Source: Streptomyces ortus
GTDB taxonomy: Bacteria > Actinomycetota > Actinomycetes > Streptomycetales > Streptomycetaceae
Length of the DNA stretch: 64,000 nt
Reading direction: 5' to 3'
Assembly: GCF_026341275.1 (NCBI RefSeq)
Contig: NZ_JAIFZO010000002.1
Span: 5,424,118-5,488,117, forward strand
The notes beneath the pieces were generated by a model, which ran no database searches, was not told where the DNA came from, and was given only the letters and a program-made list of their open reading frames with translations. Both the position numbers and the translations under genes were made by a program. Of the stretch, positions 46,057 to 55,908 are shown one piece after another. Each line of letters opens with the position of its first letter. The first letter of the stretch is position 1.

Positions 46057-46860
46057 CTACCAGATCGCCTCCACCCACTCCGGGTGGTCGATGAACGGGT
46101 TCCGGTTGTGCTGGTAGGTGCTGTAGATCAGTTCGTTGCGGCGGGTCTCGGAGGCGCTGGGCGGGTCCTCGTCGTTCCACTGCTTCAGCACCGAGAGGCG
46201 GCCGTGGTACCGGACGCTGCCGTTGGTGACGGCGTCGTTGGGCTCCAGGTCGGGCCAGGAGTCGTCGCCCTCGTAGCGGACGGCCATGTACAGGATCATC
46301 CGGGCGACGTCGCCCTTGACGGCGTCGCGCGGCTCGAAGGAGTTCGAGTCGGTGAGGCTGCCGCCGCTGTTGGTGAAGCTGCTGCCGCCGTTGTCGAAGT
46401 CCTTGTTGCCGCGGATGCTGTTGACCTGGACGTCCTCGGGCCGCAGGTGGTGCAGGTCCGTGCCGGGGCCGGCCGAGGTGCCGAAGTCGCCGTGGGACTG
46501 GGCCCAGGTGTGCTCGCGGTTCCAGTCACCGACGTCACCGCCGTTGAGCGACTTGCTGCGGGAGATGCCGGAGTAGAGCAGGACCACGTTGCCGCTGTTG
46601 TTCGGGTCCTGGTCGGTGACCTTGAGCGCCTCCCAGACGGCGGAGTACGAGATCTTCGTCTGGCTCTTGATGATCGTGTGCAGCGAGCCCTTGAGGGCCG
46701 TGCCGGTCTTGCCGATCGCGTTCGCGTAGTACGTGTCGTCGTACGCGGTGGTGGTGGCCGCGGCGGGGGTCGCGGCGACCGTCGGGAGGGTGAGGCCGAC
46801 GAGGAGGGCGGAAACGCCGGCTGCCAGCGCCTTCCACTTGCCTGCGTGCGTTACGGACAT
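46057..46860 (-). CDS. Secreted endonuclease I family nuclease
   Basis: 267 residues. A signal peptide (about 1-35, ALAAGVSALLVGLTLPTVAA then TPAAA) is followed by an EndA/endonuclease I domain. The beta-beta-alpha-metal active site reads WNREHTWAQSHG with a downstream DLHHLRPEDVQVNSIRGNKDFD. Such enzymes cut single- and double-stranded DNA and RNA outside the cell, for nutrient recovery or remodelling of extracellular DNA. It is of ordinary length with all motif residues present. It is a single gene followed by a terminator. Confidence 0.92.
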   Translation of the reverse strand: MSVTHAGKWKALAAGVSALLVGLTLPTVAATPAAATTTAYDDTYYANAIGKTGTALKGSLHTIIKSQTKISYSAVWEALKVTDQDPNNSGNVVLLYSGISRSKSLNGGDVGDWNREHTWAQSHGDFGTSAGPGTDLHHLRPEDVQVNSIRGNKDFDNGGSSFTNSGGSLTDSNSFEPRDAVKGDVARMILYMAVRYEGDDSWPDLEPNDAVTNGSVRYHGRLSVLKQWNDEDPPSASETRRNELIYSTYQHNRNPFIDHPEWVEAIW

Positions 46861-47040
46861 GGGGGGTGCCCTTTCCCGAGAACGGCACGCGCGGGGGCGC
46901 GGGGCCCGGAGTCGTGGGTGGCAACGGTCCCGCGTTCTACGCGTGTTGACAGGTCGTTCAATCGGGAGAGTGGCATGGACATGAGGTCAGTTGCGTAACG
47001 AGGAGGAGTCGTTCGTGTGACGTTCTCGCATACGACGCAA

Positions 47041-47065
47041 CCCCCGGCCGATTCCGGTCCGGGGG
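47041..47065. terminator. Possible terminator after the GT39 gene
   Basis: CCCCCGG (47041-47047) can pair with CCGGGGG (47059-47065) about 45-70 bp after the glycosyltransferase stop. It is a short stem, so moderately supported. Confidence 0.5.
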
Positions 47066-47108
47066 CTGCGGAGGGGGAGGGTTTTCCCCAATTGGGTCAG
47101 GGGAGGCC

Positions 47109-49319
47109 CTAGTTGACGTCCTTTGCGTCGAGGCGGTAGAGGGACTGGGTGCTCTGGGTGCCCTGGGAGTCGGCGGAACCGCTGGAGTCGGCCGAGGAGT
47201 CGGTGCCGTACTCGCTCGCCTTCACCGCTGTCGCGTGCTTCTGCACCCAGGTGGTCACCTCGGAGCTGACGCTGTCGGAGTCGCCGCCCGGGCCGCCGCC
47301 TCCGCCCATGCCCCCGCCGCCGAGCACGATGTAGTGCAGCTCGCCCTTCTTCACGAGTTCCTTCAGCTTGGCGAGGGTCATGGCCTTGTCGCTGCCGGAC
47401 CAGCCCCACATGGAGATGACGGGCTGCTTGGTGCTGACGATCATTTGGGCCGCGCTCTGCGAACTCGAGACGGCGACCAGCCACTTGGCGCCGTCGCGGT
47501 GCTTCTCCAGATAGGAGGTCATGGCGGTGTCGGCGCCACCGCCCATGCCGCCGATTCCGCCGCCCATGCCGCCACCCGCGCCGGTGGGCGGGGTGCCGCT
47601 GGGGGCTCCGGTGGGGGCTCCGCCGGGGGGCGTGCCCATCTGGCCGTCGGCGTTGGCGTCGGGGGCCTCGCCGCCGGCCTGCCCGCTGTCTTGTCGCTGA
47701 CCGCCCTGCCGCTGACCGTCCTGCTGACCGCCGGGGGCCTGGCCGCCACCGCCGCCGGGGAAGCCGCCCCGGCCTCCGTCGCCCCCGGGGCCGCCCATGC
47801 CGCCGCCCGTGGTGGGGCCCGCCGTCGGATTCGTACCGCTCATACCCCCGCCCGAACTCGCGGGTACCGAGGCGGCGTAGGCCGCGGGCCCGGCGAGGGA
47901 GGCGACGACGGCGGCGGCCACGGCGCCGGTGAGGAAGCGCGCCCGGCGCCCGGACCGGAAGAGGAACAGGCCCACGATCGCCAGGACCATCACCACCGCG
48001 ACGGCTGGCCACAGCCAGGTGTTCCAGCCGGAGGCGCGCCGCAGCAGGACGACGGCCCAGACGCCGGTGGCGGCGAACGCCAAGGGCAGCACCCAGGACC
48101 AGCGCTTGGCGTCACCGGTACGGAAGGCACGCAGGAGCATCGCGCCGCCGCCTCCGCACAGCGCCGCGATGCCGGGCGCGAGGGCGGTCGTGTAGTACGG
48201 GTGCATGGTGCCTTCGGCGAGGCTGAAGGTGAGGTAGTGCAGCACGGTCCAGCCGCCCCACAGGATCAGCGCGGCGCGCGTGAGGTCCGTACGGGGGGCG
48301 CGTCCGCGCAGGACGAGGCCGCCGACGAGGGCGATCGCGGAGAAGGGGAGGAGCCAGGAGATCTGGCCGCCCAGCACGTCGTTGAACATCCGCCCGATCC
48401 CGGCGGTCCCGGCAAAACCGCCACCGCCGCCGCCACCCCCGCCTCCGCGGTTGCCGTCGCCGCCGAGGACGCGGCCGAGGCCGTTGTAGCCCATGATCAG
48501 GTCCCAGGCGGTGCCGTCCGTGGAGCCGCCGATGTACGGGCGCGAGGAGGCGGGCACGAGCGACACGGCGGCGGCCCACCAGAAGCTGGAGACCGCCAGT
48601 GCGACCGCCGCGACGGCGAGGTTGCGTACGCGCCGGATCCAGCCGCCCTTCGCCGCGTACAGGTAGACGGCGAAGACGGCGGGCAGGGCGATGTAGCCCT
48701 GGAGCATCTTGGTGTTGAAGGCGAACCCGAAGCACACGGCCGCGCCGACGAGCGGCAGCAGCCTGCCGTCGCGCACGGCGCGCAGGGCCAGGGCCGCGCC
48801 CCCGACCATCAGGAGGACCAGCAGGGTGTCGGGGTTGTTGTCGCGGTTGATGGCGACGGTGATCGGGGTGAGCGCGAGGACGAGCGCGGCGACGGCGGCT
48901 GCGCCGTGGCCCCAGATCCGCTTGACGGACGCGTGCACGATCCAGATCGTGCCGAGGGCGGCGGCGACCAGCGGCAGCATCATCTGCCAGGTGCCGTACC
49001 CGAAGACGCGGCAGGACAGGCCCATCACCATCAGGACGAAGGGCGGCTTGTCCACGGTCAGGAAGTTCCCGGCGTCCAGCGAGCCGAAGAACCACGCCTT
49101 CCAGCTCTGCGTACCGCTGAACACGGCGGCACTGTAGAAGCTGTTCAGGCTGGAGGAGGAGAGGTTCCAGGAGTACAGGACCCCGGCCAGGACGAGGATC
49201 GCGCCGAGCACGGGCAGCGACCAGCGGGGCGCCTTGTCGGGCCGCGCGACCGGCTCGTCGGACGGCGTGGAGGCGACGGCCTCGGGGGCGTGGGGGTACG
49301 GATCGGTGGCAGATGTCAC
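47109..49319 (-). CDS. GT39-family membrane glycosyltransferase (ArnT/PMT-like)
   Basis: 736 residues from GTG at 49319. About 12 membrane helices span residues about 30-480; the first external loop holds the aspartate-containing motif AGNFLTVDKPPFVLM and a second loop INRDNNPDTL, both typical of bacterial GT39 family members that use lipid-linked sugars. A soluble loop carries an uninterrupted run of ten glycines. The C-terminal part (about 480-736) is external: a Gly/Pro/Met/Gln-rich low-complexity stretch followed by a folded domain with LVAVSSSQSAAQMIV and ending in a Ser/Thr-rich tail. It probably glycosylates a cell-surface polymer or protein. The acceptor is unknown. Confidence 0.9.
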   Translation of the reverse strand: MTSATDPYPHAPEAVASTPSDEPVARPDKAPRWSLPVLGAILVLAGVLYSWNLSSSSLNSFYSAAVFSGTQSWKAWFFGSLDAGNFLTVDKPPFVLMVMGLSCRVFGYGTWQMMLPLVAAALGTIWIVHASVKRIWGHGAAAVAALVLALTPITVAINRDNNPDTLLVLLMVGGAALALRAVRDGRLLPLVGAAVCFGFAFNTKMLQGYIALPAVFAVYLYAAKGGWIRRVRNLAVAAVALAVSSFWWAAAVSLVPASSRPYIGGSTDGTAWDLIMGYNGLGRVLGGDGNRGGGGGGGGGGFAGTAGIGRMFNDVLGGQISWLLPFSAIALVGGLVLRGRAPRTDLTRAALILWGGWTVLHYLTFSLAEGTMHPYYTTALAPGIAALCGGGGAMLLRAFRTGDAKRWSWVLPLAFAATGVWAVVLLRRASGWNTWLWPAVAVVMVLAIVGLFLFRSGRRARFLTGAVAAAVVASLAGPAAYAASVPASSGGGMSGTNPTAGPTTGGGMGGPGGDGGRGGFPGGGGGQAPGGQQDGQRQGGQRQDSGQAGGEAPDANADGQMGTPPGGAPTGAPSGTPPTGAGGGMGGGIGGMGGGADTAMTSYLEKHRDGAKWLVAVSSSQSAAQMIVSTKQPVISMWGWSGSDKAMTLAKLKELVKKGELHYIVLGGGGMGGGGGPGGDSDSVSSEVTTWVQKHATAVKASEYGTDSSADSSGSADSQGTQSTQSLYRLDAKDVN

Positions 49320-49642
49320 GAGGTCATCGTGCGCGGCCGGTTTTGGCGGGGGCTGTGCTGAACCTGGGCCTCACCTGTGAGCGCCTGGCGGGTGACCCGC
49401 GGTCGCGTATGCATGCGAGAGGTGCACGACGGCCTCGCCGAAGAACGGGGCGCCCCGCGGAGTTTCGACGGGGTCGCGCCCGGCGCTGAGGCCGATGCCG
49501 TGCCGGTGTACCGACACGTGCGGATCACTCGTTCGGCCGTCCGTTGCCTCCGGTGGACGATATGTTTCCCGAGGCCACAGCCGTCCCCGGCCGGGCCACT
49601 GTCGGACCCGGCGGCTACCCTGAGCCCGGAGAGGAGGACAGC
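49320..49642. other. Intergenic region at the left edge of the defence island
   Basis: 323 bp between divergent starts. It should contain promoters for the GT39 and RloA-like genes. Open frames exist, but none has a ribosome binding site plus family-like content. Confidence 0.5.
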
Positions 49643-50896
49643 GTGCTACTGAGGTTCCGTGTCGCGAACGTACGGTCGCTGCGTGATGAACAGGAGCTGT
49701 CCTTCGTCGGGTCCGAGGACGGGACGAGCGGGGCAGCCCGTCCAGCAGAGCTGGCGGGCGGCCGGTCGGTGGACGTGCTTCCCCTGATCGGCATTTTCGG
49801 CGCCAACGCGTCGGGCAAGTCGAATGTGCTGGCCGCGATGGTCGACATGCGTACCGCTGTCCTCAACTCCTACGCCCGCTGGGCTTCGTACGACGGCATT
49901 CCGCGCTCTGTCTTCGCACTCGACCCGAAAGGGCAGAGCGAGCCGAGCTTTTTCGAGGTCGATCTCGTCATGGACGGCGTGCGCTGGACGTACGGGTTCG
50001 AACTCGGTGGGACCCAGGTCGAAGCCGAATGGCTGCACAGTTATCCGCGTGGTCACCGGCAGGTGTGGCTCGACCGCGACGCTTCCCGGGCAGAGGTGTA
50101 CGAATGGCCGGGAGCCCGGGTCAAGGACCGGGCGCAGCTCGTGCGGCGCACTCGCCCGAACGCGCTTCTGCTCTCCACCGCGGGGACGGACAACCACCCG
50201 CAGCTGTCCCCTCTCTTCCACTGGTTCCGCCGCAACCTGTGGCTGATCAACCCGGAGGACGCGCGGGCGCAGCGTGAGGCGTTCACCAGACAGGAACTTT
50301 CCGGAGCCAGGGCCCGCCGCATCGAGGAGCTGTTGCGGGTGGCCGACCTCGGCATCACAGGCACCGAACTCGTCGATGAGGGCAAGGGCCGGTCGACGGT
50401 GAAGCTGGTCCACCGTTCGATGACGGGCGAGGTCGCCTTCGACTGGCAGGCCGAGTCACTCGGCACCCGCTCCTGGTTCGCTCTGCTCGGCCCGTTGCTC
50501 CTGGCCCTGGACGAGGGCGCGGTGCTGCTGGTCGACGAGCTGGACGCGAGCCTGCATCCGCGGTTCGCCGCCGAAGTCGTCCGGCTCTTCCACGACCCCT
50601 ACGCCAACCCCAACGGCGCGCAGCTGGTATTCACCTCGCACGACCCGTCAGTGCTGACCACGCCGAGCGGTGGGCGACTGCTGGAGCCCGCTCAGGTGTG
50701 GCTGGCGGAGAAGGGCAAGGACGGGGCGACGGATCTCTACCCGCTGACCGCGGCGTCCCCGGGCGAGGGCGAGGACCTGATGAAGTCGTATCTCGCCGGG
50801 GCCTTCGGCGCGGTCCCGTCACTCATGGAGGGGCAGATCGCCCGACGGCTGCTGGCCGCCGGTGAGTACGCCGAGGACGAGGTGGAACAGGGCTGA
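49643..50896 (+). CDS. rloA: RloA-like AAA/SMC-type ATPase (AbiL-type defence ATPase)
   Basis: A 417-residue ABC/SMC-type ATPase of the AAA_15/AAA_21 class. Walker A is GANASGKS (residues 53-60), a signature-like ESLGTRS lies at 271-277, Walker B is VLLVDELDASLHP (294-306) and the switch histidine is in FTSHDPSVL. GTG at 49643 is 5 nt after GGAGAGGAGG; the longer frame to 49544 lacks such support. The stop overlaps the RloB ATG by one base, so the two are coupled. RloA/RloB pairs occur beside type I restriction loci and as AbiL phage-abortive systems; a defence role is inferred from that and from the neighbours. Confidence 0.9.
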   Translation: MLLRFRVANVRSLRDEQELSFVGSEDGTSGAARPAELAGGRSVDVLPLIGIFGANASGKSNVLAAMVDMRTAVLNSYARWASYDGIPRSVFALDPKGQSEPSFFEVDLVMDGVRWTYGFELGGTQVEAEWLHSYPRGHRQVWLDRDASRAEVYEWPGARVKDRAQLVRRTRPNALLLSTAGTDNHPQLSPLFHWFRRNLWLINPEDARAQREAFTRQELSGARARRIEELLRVADLGITGTELVDEGKGRSTVKLVHRSMTGEVAFDWQAESLGTRSWFALLGPLLLALDEGAVLLVDELDASLHPRFAAEVVRLFHDPYANPNGAQLVFTSHDPSVLTTPSGGRLLEPAQVWLAEKGKDGATDLYPLTAASPGEGEDLMKSYLAGAFGAVPSLMEGQIARRLLAAGEYAEDEVEQG

Positions 50897-51573
50897 TGGC
50901 GAGGACGAGGGGGAAGGACTCGCTGGGTCCGACGCAGCGTCGCGGGCGGCGCAAGAGGGTCGTCCATGTCTTCACCGAGGGGCTGGTCACGGAACCCTCG
51001 TACATCGAGATCGTCAAACAGCACGGCGTCCCGGCGGATCCCGCGATGACCGTGGAGGTGCGCATCGCGAACGCCTCCGCCCCCGGCTCGCAGCGCAAGC
51101 CGCTCAAGCTGGTCGAGGCGGCTGTCCGGCTGATGCGGGACGAGCAGCGGCAGGCGAAGCGCAGCGGGCTGGAGAAGAAGTACCTGCCGCAGGTCTGGTG
51201 CGTCTTCGACCGGGACGAGCACGAGGGCATCGAGACCGCGTTGAAGCAGGCACGGGAGGGTGACGTCAGGGTCGCTTTCTCCCATCCCTGCTTCGAGGTC
51301 TGGCGGCTGCTGCACCACAAGTCGGTCACCGGAACGTTCGCAGGGGTGTGCGGCCAGGTGACGGTGAGACTGCCCTTCGCGAAGACTCCGAAGGACGCGT
51401 CGAACATCAAGCTGGTGCTGCCGCACCAGGTCTCCGGAGGCTATCTGGACGCCAGGAAACGCGCTCTCCAGATGAACGCACAGCACGGTGACCATGTGGC
51501 TCTCGTCAACCGGGACCCGTACACCGACGTGCACGAATTCGTGGAGCAGGGGCTCGGGATCGCCTCGTACTGA
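50896..51573 (+). CDS. rloB: RloB-family protein (AbiL partner, Toprim-like)
   Basis: A 225-residue RloB-like protein. Conserved segments are [16 protein letters not shown] (Glu28 and Glu33), [10 protein letters not shown] (Asp105, Asp107) and [13 protein letters not shown] (129-141). The acidic spacing, a Glu early and a DxD later, resembles a Toprim nuclease centre, so with RloA it may form a split version of an OLD-type ATPase-nuclease; this is inference. It is the natural partner of the preceding ATPase and lies 125 bp upstream of hsdM. Confidence 0.88.
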   Translation: MARTRGKDSLGPTQRRGRRKRVVHVFTEGLVTEPSYIEIVKQHGVPADPAMTVEVRIANASAPGSQRKPLKLVEAAVRLMRDEQRQAKRSGLEKKYLPQVWCVFDRDEHEGIETALKQAREGDVRVAFSHPCFEVWRLLHHKSVTGTFAGVCGQVTVRLPFAKTPKDASNIKLVLPHQVSGGYLDARKRALQMNAQHGDHVALVNRDPYTDVHEFVEQGLGIASY

Positions 51574-51698
51574 CCGCTTCCGGCCGTTGTGCGTCCGGCG
51601 GACGTGCATCCCGGCCGACACCCGACAAGCGGATTTCGGCGGGGGCCGCGGCGGCCATAGGGTTCCTACGTCACTCGTCAGGTCGTAGGGAGTCGTAC

Positions 51699-54305
51699 GT
51701 GGCCAAGCTCACGCTCGCGCAGTTGGAGCGGCATCTGTTCGCCGCAGCGGACATCCTCCGGGGGACGATGGATGCCTCCGAGTACAAGGACTACATCTTC
51801 GGGCTGCTCTTCCTGAAGCGGGCCAACGACGAGTTCGAAGCGGCGCGGGAGGAGATCAGGCAGTACGCGAGCAGTGAACTGGGCCTGACCGACGAGATGC
51901 TGTCCGGTTTCCTTGAGCAGGAGTCCGAGTACAGCGAGCGTGACGTGCTCTTCGTACCGAAGAACGCCCGCTGGAAGTGGATCTCCTCGGCCACCCACAA
52001 CATCACCGAGGACCGGTTGCGTCCGGCGCTGCAGGCGCTGGAGGGACAGAACGCCAAGCTCCGAGGTCTCTTCGACCACCTCGACTTCAACCGCATCGGG
52101 GGCTCCGGAGCGGCTGCGGGCGCGGCCAGACTCGCCGACCAACGGCTGAAGCTGCTCATCGCGCACTTCGGGCGCATCCGGCTCCGTACGGACGACTTCG
52201 AGTTCCCCGACCTGATCGGTGCCGCGTACGAGTACCTGATCAAGGAGTTCGCGGACTCGGCCGGCCGCAAGGGCGGTGAGTTCTACACCCCGCGCGCGGT
52301 GGTCCGCATGATGGTCGAGTTGCTGGGCCCCCGCCAGGGGATGCGGATCTACGACCCGTGCGTCGGCTCGGGCGGCATGCTCATCCACGCCAAGGAGTAC
52401 GTGGAGGAGCACGGCGGCGACACGTCGGACATGTTCTTCGCCGGCCAGGACGCGAACAGCGGCTCCTGGATCATGTCGACGATGAACATGGTCCTGCACG
52501 GAGTGCGCCGCTTCGACCTGCACACCGGCGACACGCTCGCCGAACCGGCACATGTGCCGAGGTCGGACGCTGACCGCTTCGACGGCGTGCTCAGCAACCC
52601 GCCGTTCTCCATGGACTACGTGCTCGACGATCTGGCGCACGGCGCGCAGCGCACGACCTACGGGGTGACCAGCGAACGCGGCAAGGCCGACCTGATGTTT
52701 CTCCAGCACATGCTGTGGGAGACGAAGCGCGAAGGCCGCGGCGGCATGGTCATCACCGTCATGCCGCACGGTGTGCTGTTCCGCGGAGGCGGCGAGCAGG
52801 CGATCCGTACGAAGCTGCTCGACGAGGACGCCGTCGAGGCGGTCATCGGCCTCGCGCCGAACATCTTCTACGGCACCGGCATCCCGGCCTGCATCCTGGT
52901 GCTGCGTCCGCCGGGCATGAAGGACTCGGCGCGGGCGGGCAAGGTGCTGTTCGTCAACGCGGACCGCGAGTTCCATGCGGAGCGGGCGCAGAACGTGCTG
53001 CTGCCGGAGCACGCCGAGAAGATCACGTCGGCGTTCCATGAGTACGCGGAGGTGCCCGCCTTCTCGCGTGTCGTCAGCCGCGAAGAACTGCGGGACAACG
53101 ACGACAACCTCAACATCCGCCGCTACGTGGACAACACACCGCCGCCGGAGCCGCAGGACGTGCGGGCGCACCTGGTGGGAGGCATGCCGCGTGCGGAGAT
53201 CGAGGCGAAGAAGGAACTGCTCGACTCGTACGAGCTGGTGCTGACCGACCTGTTCGCGGAGCGGGACCCGGCCGACGAGAAGTACGTGGACTTCCTGCCG
53301 GAGGGGCAGAGGCCGGACGCGGCGCGGCTGGGGGAGCTGGCCCGCCCGCGCGAGGACGCGTTGCGGACGGCGTTCGACAAGTGGTGGGCCGCTGAGGCGC
53401 GACAGTTGGAGGCGGTTGCGGCTACGCCGGAGCGGTTGGCGGACCTGACGCCCTCGGAGCGCAAGGCCGCGCTGATGGCGGTGCGCGGCTCGCTGATGGA
53501 GTCGTTCGTGGAGCAACTGCGAGGGGTCGGCCTGCTGGACCGGTACGCGCTGGCGGGAGCGGTGGCCGGCTGGTGGTACGAGGCCAAGTACGACCTGCTC
53601 GCGCTGTCGGAGAACGGGTTCGCGGGGGTTGTGGACGGCTGGGTCGAGAACGTCGAGACGATGCTCGCGCCCGAGCAGGACCCGAAGACGCGGAAGCTGA
53701 AGAAGCGGACGGCGGCGGAGCGGCGGCAGGCGTACGACCACAAGGTGGTCGCGGCCATCGCGCCCGACTTCCTGGAGGAGCTGGCGGCGGCGGACGCGCG
53801 GAAGGCGGAGCTGGACGCGCGGTGGAAGGAGCTGAACGCGGAGCCGGATGCTTCGGAGGACGGTGAGGGCGACGAACGTGACGAGGACGCTGTCACACGG
53901 GAGGCCGTGACCCTGAGCGTGGAGCAACTGGCGGAAATCGCCCAGGTGAAGAAGGACCGCACGAAGGTAGGGGCGCTGATCAAGCGGCTTGAGGGGGACT
54001 TCTGGTTCGAGCGGGCTGCTGCTTCGGCGGGGCAGTCCCGGTTGGGGGAGGAGGAGCCGCGGTTGTTCCGGGCTCGGGCCGCGTTGAGCCCGGAGGGGGA
54101 GCGGCGGGTCGTGCTGGACCTGCTGCGAGACGACCTGGTCGGGAAGCTGGATGGTCATGTGGTGCGTCGGCGTCGGGAATTGGCGGATACGTACGGGGTG
54201 TGGGAGTCGAAGTACGCGGTGTCGTTGAGGGAGATCCGGGCTGGGCGGGAGAAGGCGGCGGAGACGCTGGACGGGTTTCTGAAGGAGCTTGGCTATGTCG
54301 GCTGA
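51699..54305 (+). CDS. hsdM: Type I restriction-modification methyltransferase subunit HsdM
   Basis: 868 residues from GTG at 51699. HsdM_N helices (about 1-165) are followed by the N6-adenine methyltransferase domain: GGEFYTP (192-198), SAM motif [10 protein letters not shown] (219-227) and catalytic NPPF (300-303). It methylates adenine in the target set by HsdS. The typical HsdM ends near 500-540 residues; here a further 330 or so follow, rich in Lys/Glu/Arg helices ([38 protein letters not shown]). HsdM subunits of this longer class exist, but the extension's role is unclear. The 3' end overlaps hsdS. Confidence 0.95.
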   Translation: MAKLTLAQLERHLFAAADILRGTMDASEYKDYIFGLLFLKRANDEFEAAREEIRQYASSELGLTDEMLSGFLEQESEYSERDVLFVPKNARWKWISSATHNITEDRLRPALQALEGQNAKLRGLFDHLDFNRIGGSGAAAGAARLADQRLKLLIAHFGRIRLRTDDFEFPDLIGAAYEYLIKEFADSAGRKGGEFYTPRAVVRMMVELLGPRQGMRIYDPCVGSGGMLIHAKEYVEEHGGDTSDMFFAGQDANSGSWIMSTMNMVLHGVRRFDLHTGDTLAEPAHVPRSDADRFDGVLSNPPFSMDYVLDDLAHGAQRTTYGVTSERGKADLMFLQHMLWETKREGRGGMVITVMPHGVLFRGGGEQAIRTKLLDEDAVEAVIGLAPNIFYGTGIPACILVLRPPGMKDSARAGKVLFVNADREFHAERAQNVLLPEHAEKITSAFHEYAEVPAFSRVVSREELRDNDDNLNIRRYVDNTPPPEPQDVRAHLVGGMPRAEIEAKKELLDSYELVLTDLFAERDPADEKYVDFLPEGQRPDAARLGELARPREDALRTAFDKWWAAEARQLEAVAATPERLADLTPSERKAALMAVRGSLMESFVEQLRGVGLLDRYALAGAVAGWWYEAKYDLLALSENGFAGVVDGWVENVETMLAPEQDPKTRKLKKRTAAERRQAYDHKVVAAIAPDFLEELAAADARKAELDARWKELNAEPDASEDGEGDERDEDAVTREAVTLSVEQLAEIAQVKKDRTKVGALIKRLEGDFWFERAAASAGQSRLGEEEPRLFRARAALSPEGERRVVLDLLRDDLVGKLDGHVVRRRRELADTYGVWESKYAVSLREIRAGREKAAETLDGFLKELGYVG

Positions 54306-55497
54306 CGTGAGTGGCACTCGTTTCCTGCCTCTTGAGGCCCTTGCTGAGATCACGGGTGGTGTAGCCCTTGGCGGAGGTGCTCCAGGCGGTGCTGTCGAGT
54401 TGCCTTATTTGCGCGTAGCGAATGTCCAAGACGGATACATCGATACGCACGACGTCAAGACAGTTGGGGTGCCCGCGAGTGCGGTTAGGCGATTTCGTCT
54501 GATGCGCGGAGACGTTCTGCTGACTGAGGGCGGGGATCTCGACAAGCTTGGCCGGGGCGCTGTTTGGGACGGTCGGATCGATCCTTGCCTGCATCAAAAT
54601 CACATTTTCAAGGTGCGGTGCGATCGGGCGAAACTCTTGCCCGAGTTTCTATCGCTTTACATGGCTTCCGGTGAGGGGAAATCTTTCTTCTTGCGTGTTG
54701 CTAAGCAGACAACGAATCTGGCTTCGATCAGCTCGTCACAGCTGAAAGCCATGCCGGTTCCTGTGCACTCGCTTGCCGGGCAGCGGCGGATCGTCGACGT
54801 GATCGAAACCGTGTCGGCGCAGGAGCGTGCCATCGAGGCGTCGATCGCGAAGCTGGAAGCATTCAGTGGTGGTGTGATGGCGGAACTCGCGGACCTGGAG
54901 TGCGGAACGCTAAATGATGTCCTTGATTTTGGTCCACAGAACGGGATCTACAAGCCTGGATCCTCCTATGGGCTTGAGGGGACACCGATCGTTCGTATTG
55001 ACAGCTTTAGAGGTGGCCCATCGGATTTTACCCGGAACCTCCTCCGTGTTGCGGTGGCCAACGAGGAGGTCGAGCGCTATAAGCTTGTCACCGGTGACGT
55101 TCTGATCAACCGGGTGAACACCCCGGAACTGGTTGGAAAGTCAACTGCTGTAGGCGAGGTGCTGGAATCGACGGTTTTTGAGTCGAATATGATGCGGTGC
55201 AAGTTGCGTGCCGATCGAGCTGTTCCTGCTTTTGTTGAAACGTGGCTGGGAGGGAGAACGGCGAAGGCGCACTTCCGTGCACGCGCTAAGAGCGCAATTT
55301 CGCAAGCCAGTATCAATGGCAGTGATGTGCGTAGTTGCCCGTTCCCGAAACTTCATATTGCTGAACAGTTGGAGTTTCTAGATCGACTTGCAGCGGTCAG
55401 AGGGCAGCAGCGATTTGAGAATGGTGAGCTGGTCAAGCTCAGGAAACTCAAGCAGGGGATCATGGATGGGTTGTTGGATCGCCGCGTCAGCGTCTGA
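54295..55497 (+). CDS. hsdS: Type I restriction-modification specificity subunit HsdS
   Basis: 400 residues with two target recognition domains. The first begins [12 protein letters not shown] and carries [14 protein letters not shown], and the second carries [12 protein letters not shown]; each is followed by a helical spacer ([24 protein letters not shown] and [34 protein letters not shown] in pieces). The ATG at 54295, with GAAGGAG 7 nt upstream, overlaps the hsdM stop. Base composition is visibly more AT-rich than any neighbour and codon choice is relaxed, suggesting recent acquisition or recombination of this specificity gene. The recognition sequence cannot be predicted. Confidence 0.95.
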   Translation: MSADVSGTRFLPLEALAEITGGVALGGGAPGGAVELPYLRVANVQDGYIDTHDVKTVGVPASAVRRFRLMRGDVLLTEGGDLDKLGRGAVWDGRIDPCLHQNHIFKVRCDRAKLLPEFLSLYMASGEGKSFFLRVAKQTTNLASISSSQLKAMPVPVHSLAGQRRIVDVIETVSAQERAIEASIAKLEAFSGGVMAELADLECGTLNDVLDFGPQNGIYKPGSSYGLEGTPIVRIDSFRGGPSDFTRNLLRVAVANEEVERYKLVTGDVLINRVNTPELVGKSTAVGEVLESTVFESNMMRCKLRADRAVPAFVETWLGGRTAKAHFRARAKSAISQASINGSDVRSCPFPKLHIAEQLEFLDRLAAVRGQQRFENGELVKLRKLKQGIMDGLLDRRVSV

Positions 55498-55584
55498 ATA
55501 TCGGCCCGCGTTGGCTTGCTAGCTCTTTTCCGCAAGACCGATCCCGCAGACAGGCGCCGTCGGCACCGACCAGGGGCTCACGCC

Positions 55585-55908
55585 TCAACTTCGATGTCGC
55601 GGCAATGGCGGTGCCGGCGGTCGACGATGTGACATGGCCCCCGTCACACGACAGGGGCTGGTCGCCGGGAGAGAGGGAGTCCTTGTCCATGCGGGGAACT
55701 TGCCGTCCTTGACGGCTGTGACGAACGATGACCAGTCAGCCGCCGGGAATACCAGCGCGGGACCGTGCGGGATCTTGGAGTCGCGGACAGGGACGCCCGA
55801 GGGGTGGTCATCCAGCACCTCGATGCAACTGCCTCCCTCGCTGTTGCTGTAGGACGACTTCCGCCAGCCTCGCAGTGCTGCAGCGTTCGGGATTATTCGG
55901 TCAGTCAT
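55585..55908 (-). CDS. DUF397 domain protein
   Basis: A 107-residue protein with a DUF397 domain at residues about 14-75 (GWRKSSYSNSEGGSCIEV ... VPVRDSKIPHGPALVFPAADWSSFVTAV) and a Pro/Arg-rich tail. DUF397 proteins accompany XRE/DUF5753 regulators in Streptomyces (BldB/WhiJ-type systems) and probably act with them. Its ATG overlaps the XRE gene's stop by 8 nt. It runs opposite to the hsd genes. Confidence 0.88.
   Translation of the reverse strand: MTDRIIPNAAALRGWRKSSYSNSEGGSCIEVLDDHPSGVPVRDSKIPHGPALVFPAADWSSFVTAVKDGKFPAWTRTPSLPATSPCRVTGAMSHRRPPAPPLPRHRS

Noticed and set aside
49377-49652. A 91-residue frame upstream of the RloA-like gene
   Set aside because: It has no family resemblance, no good ribosome binding site, and a composition that looks like promoter-region DNA.
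52001-54353. Minus-strand open frames across hsdM, up to 891 residues
   Set aside because: They are a shadow of the hsdM coding strand; every MTase motif is on the plus strand.
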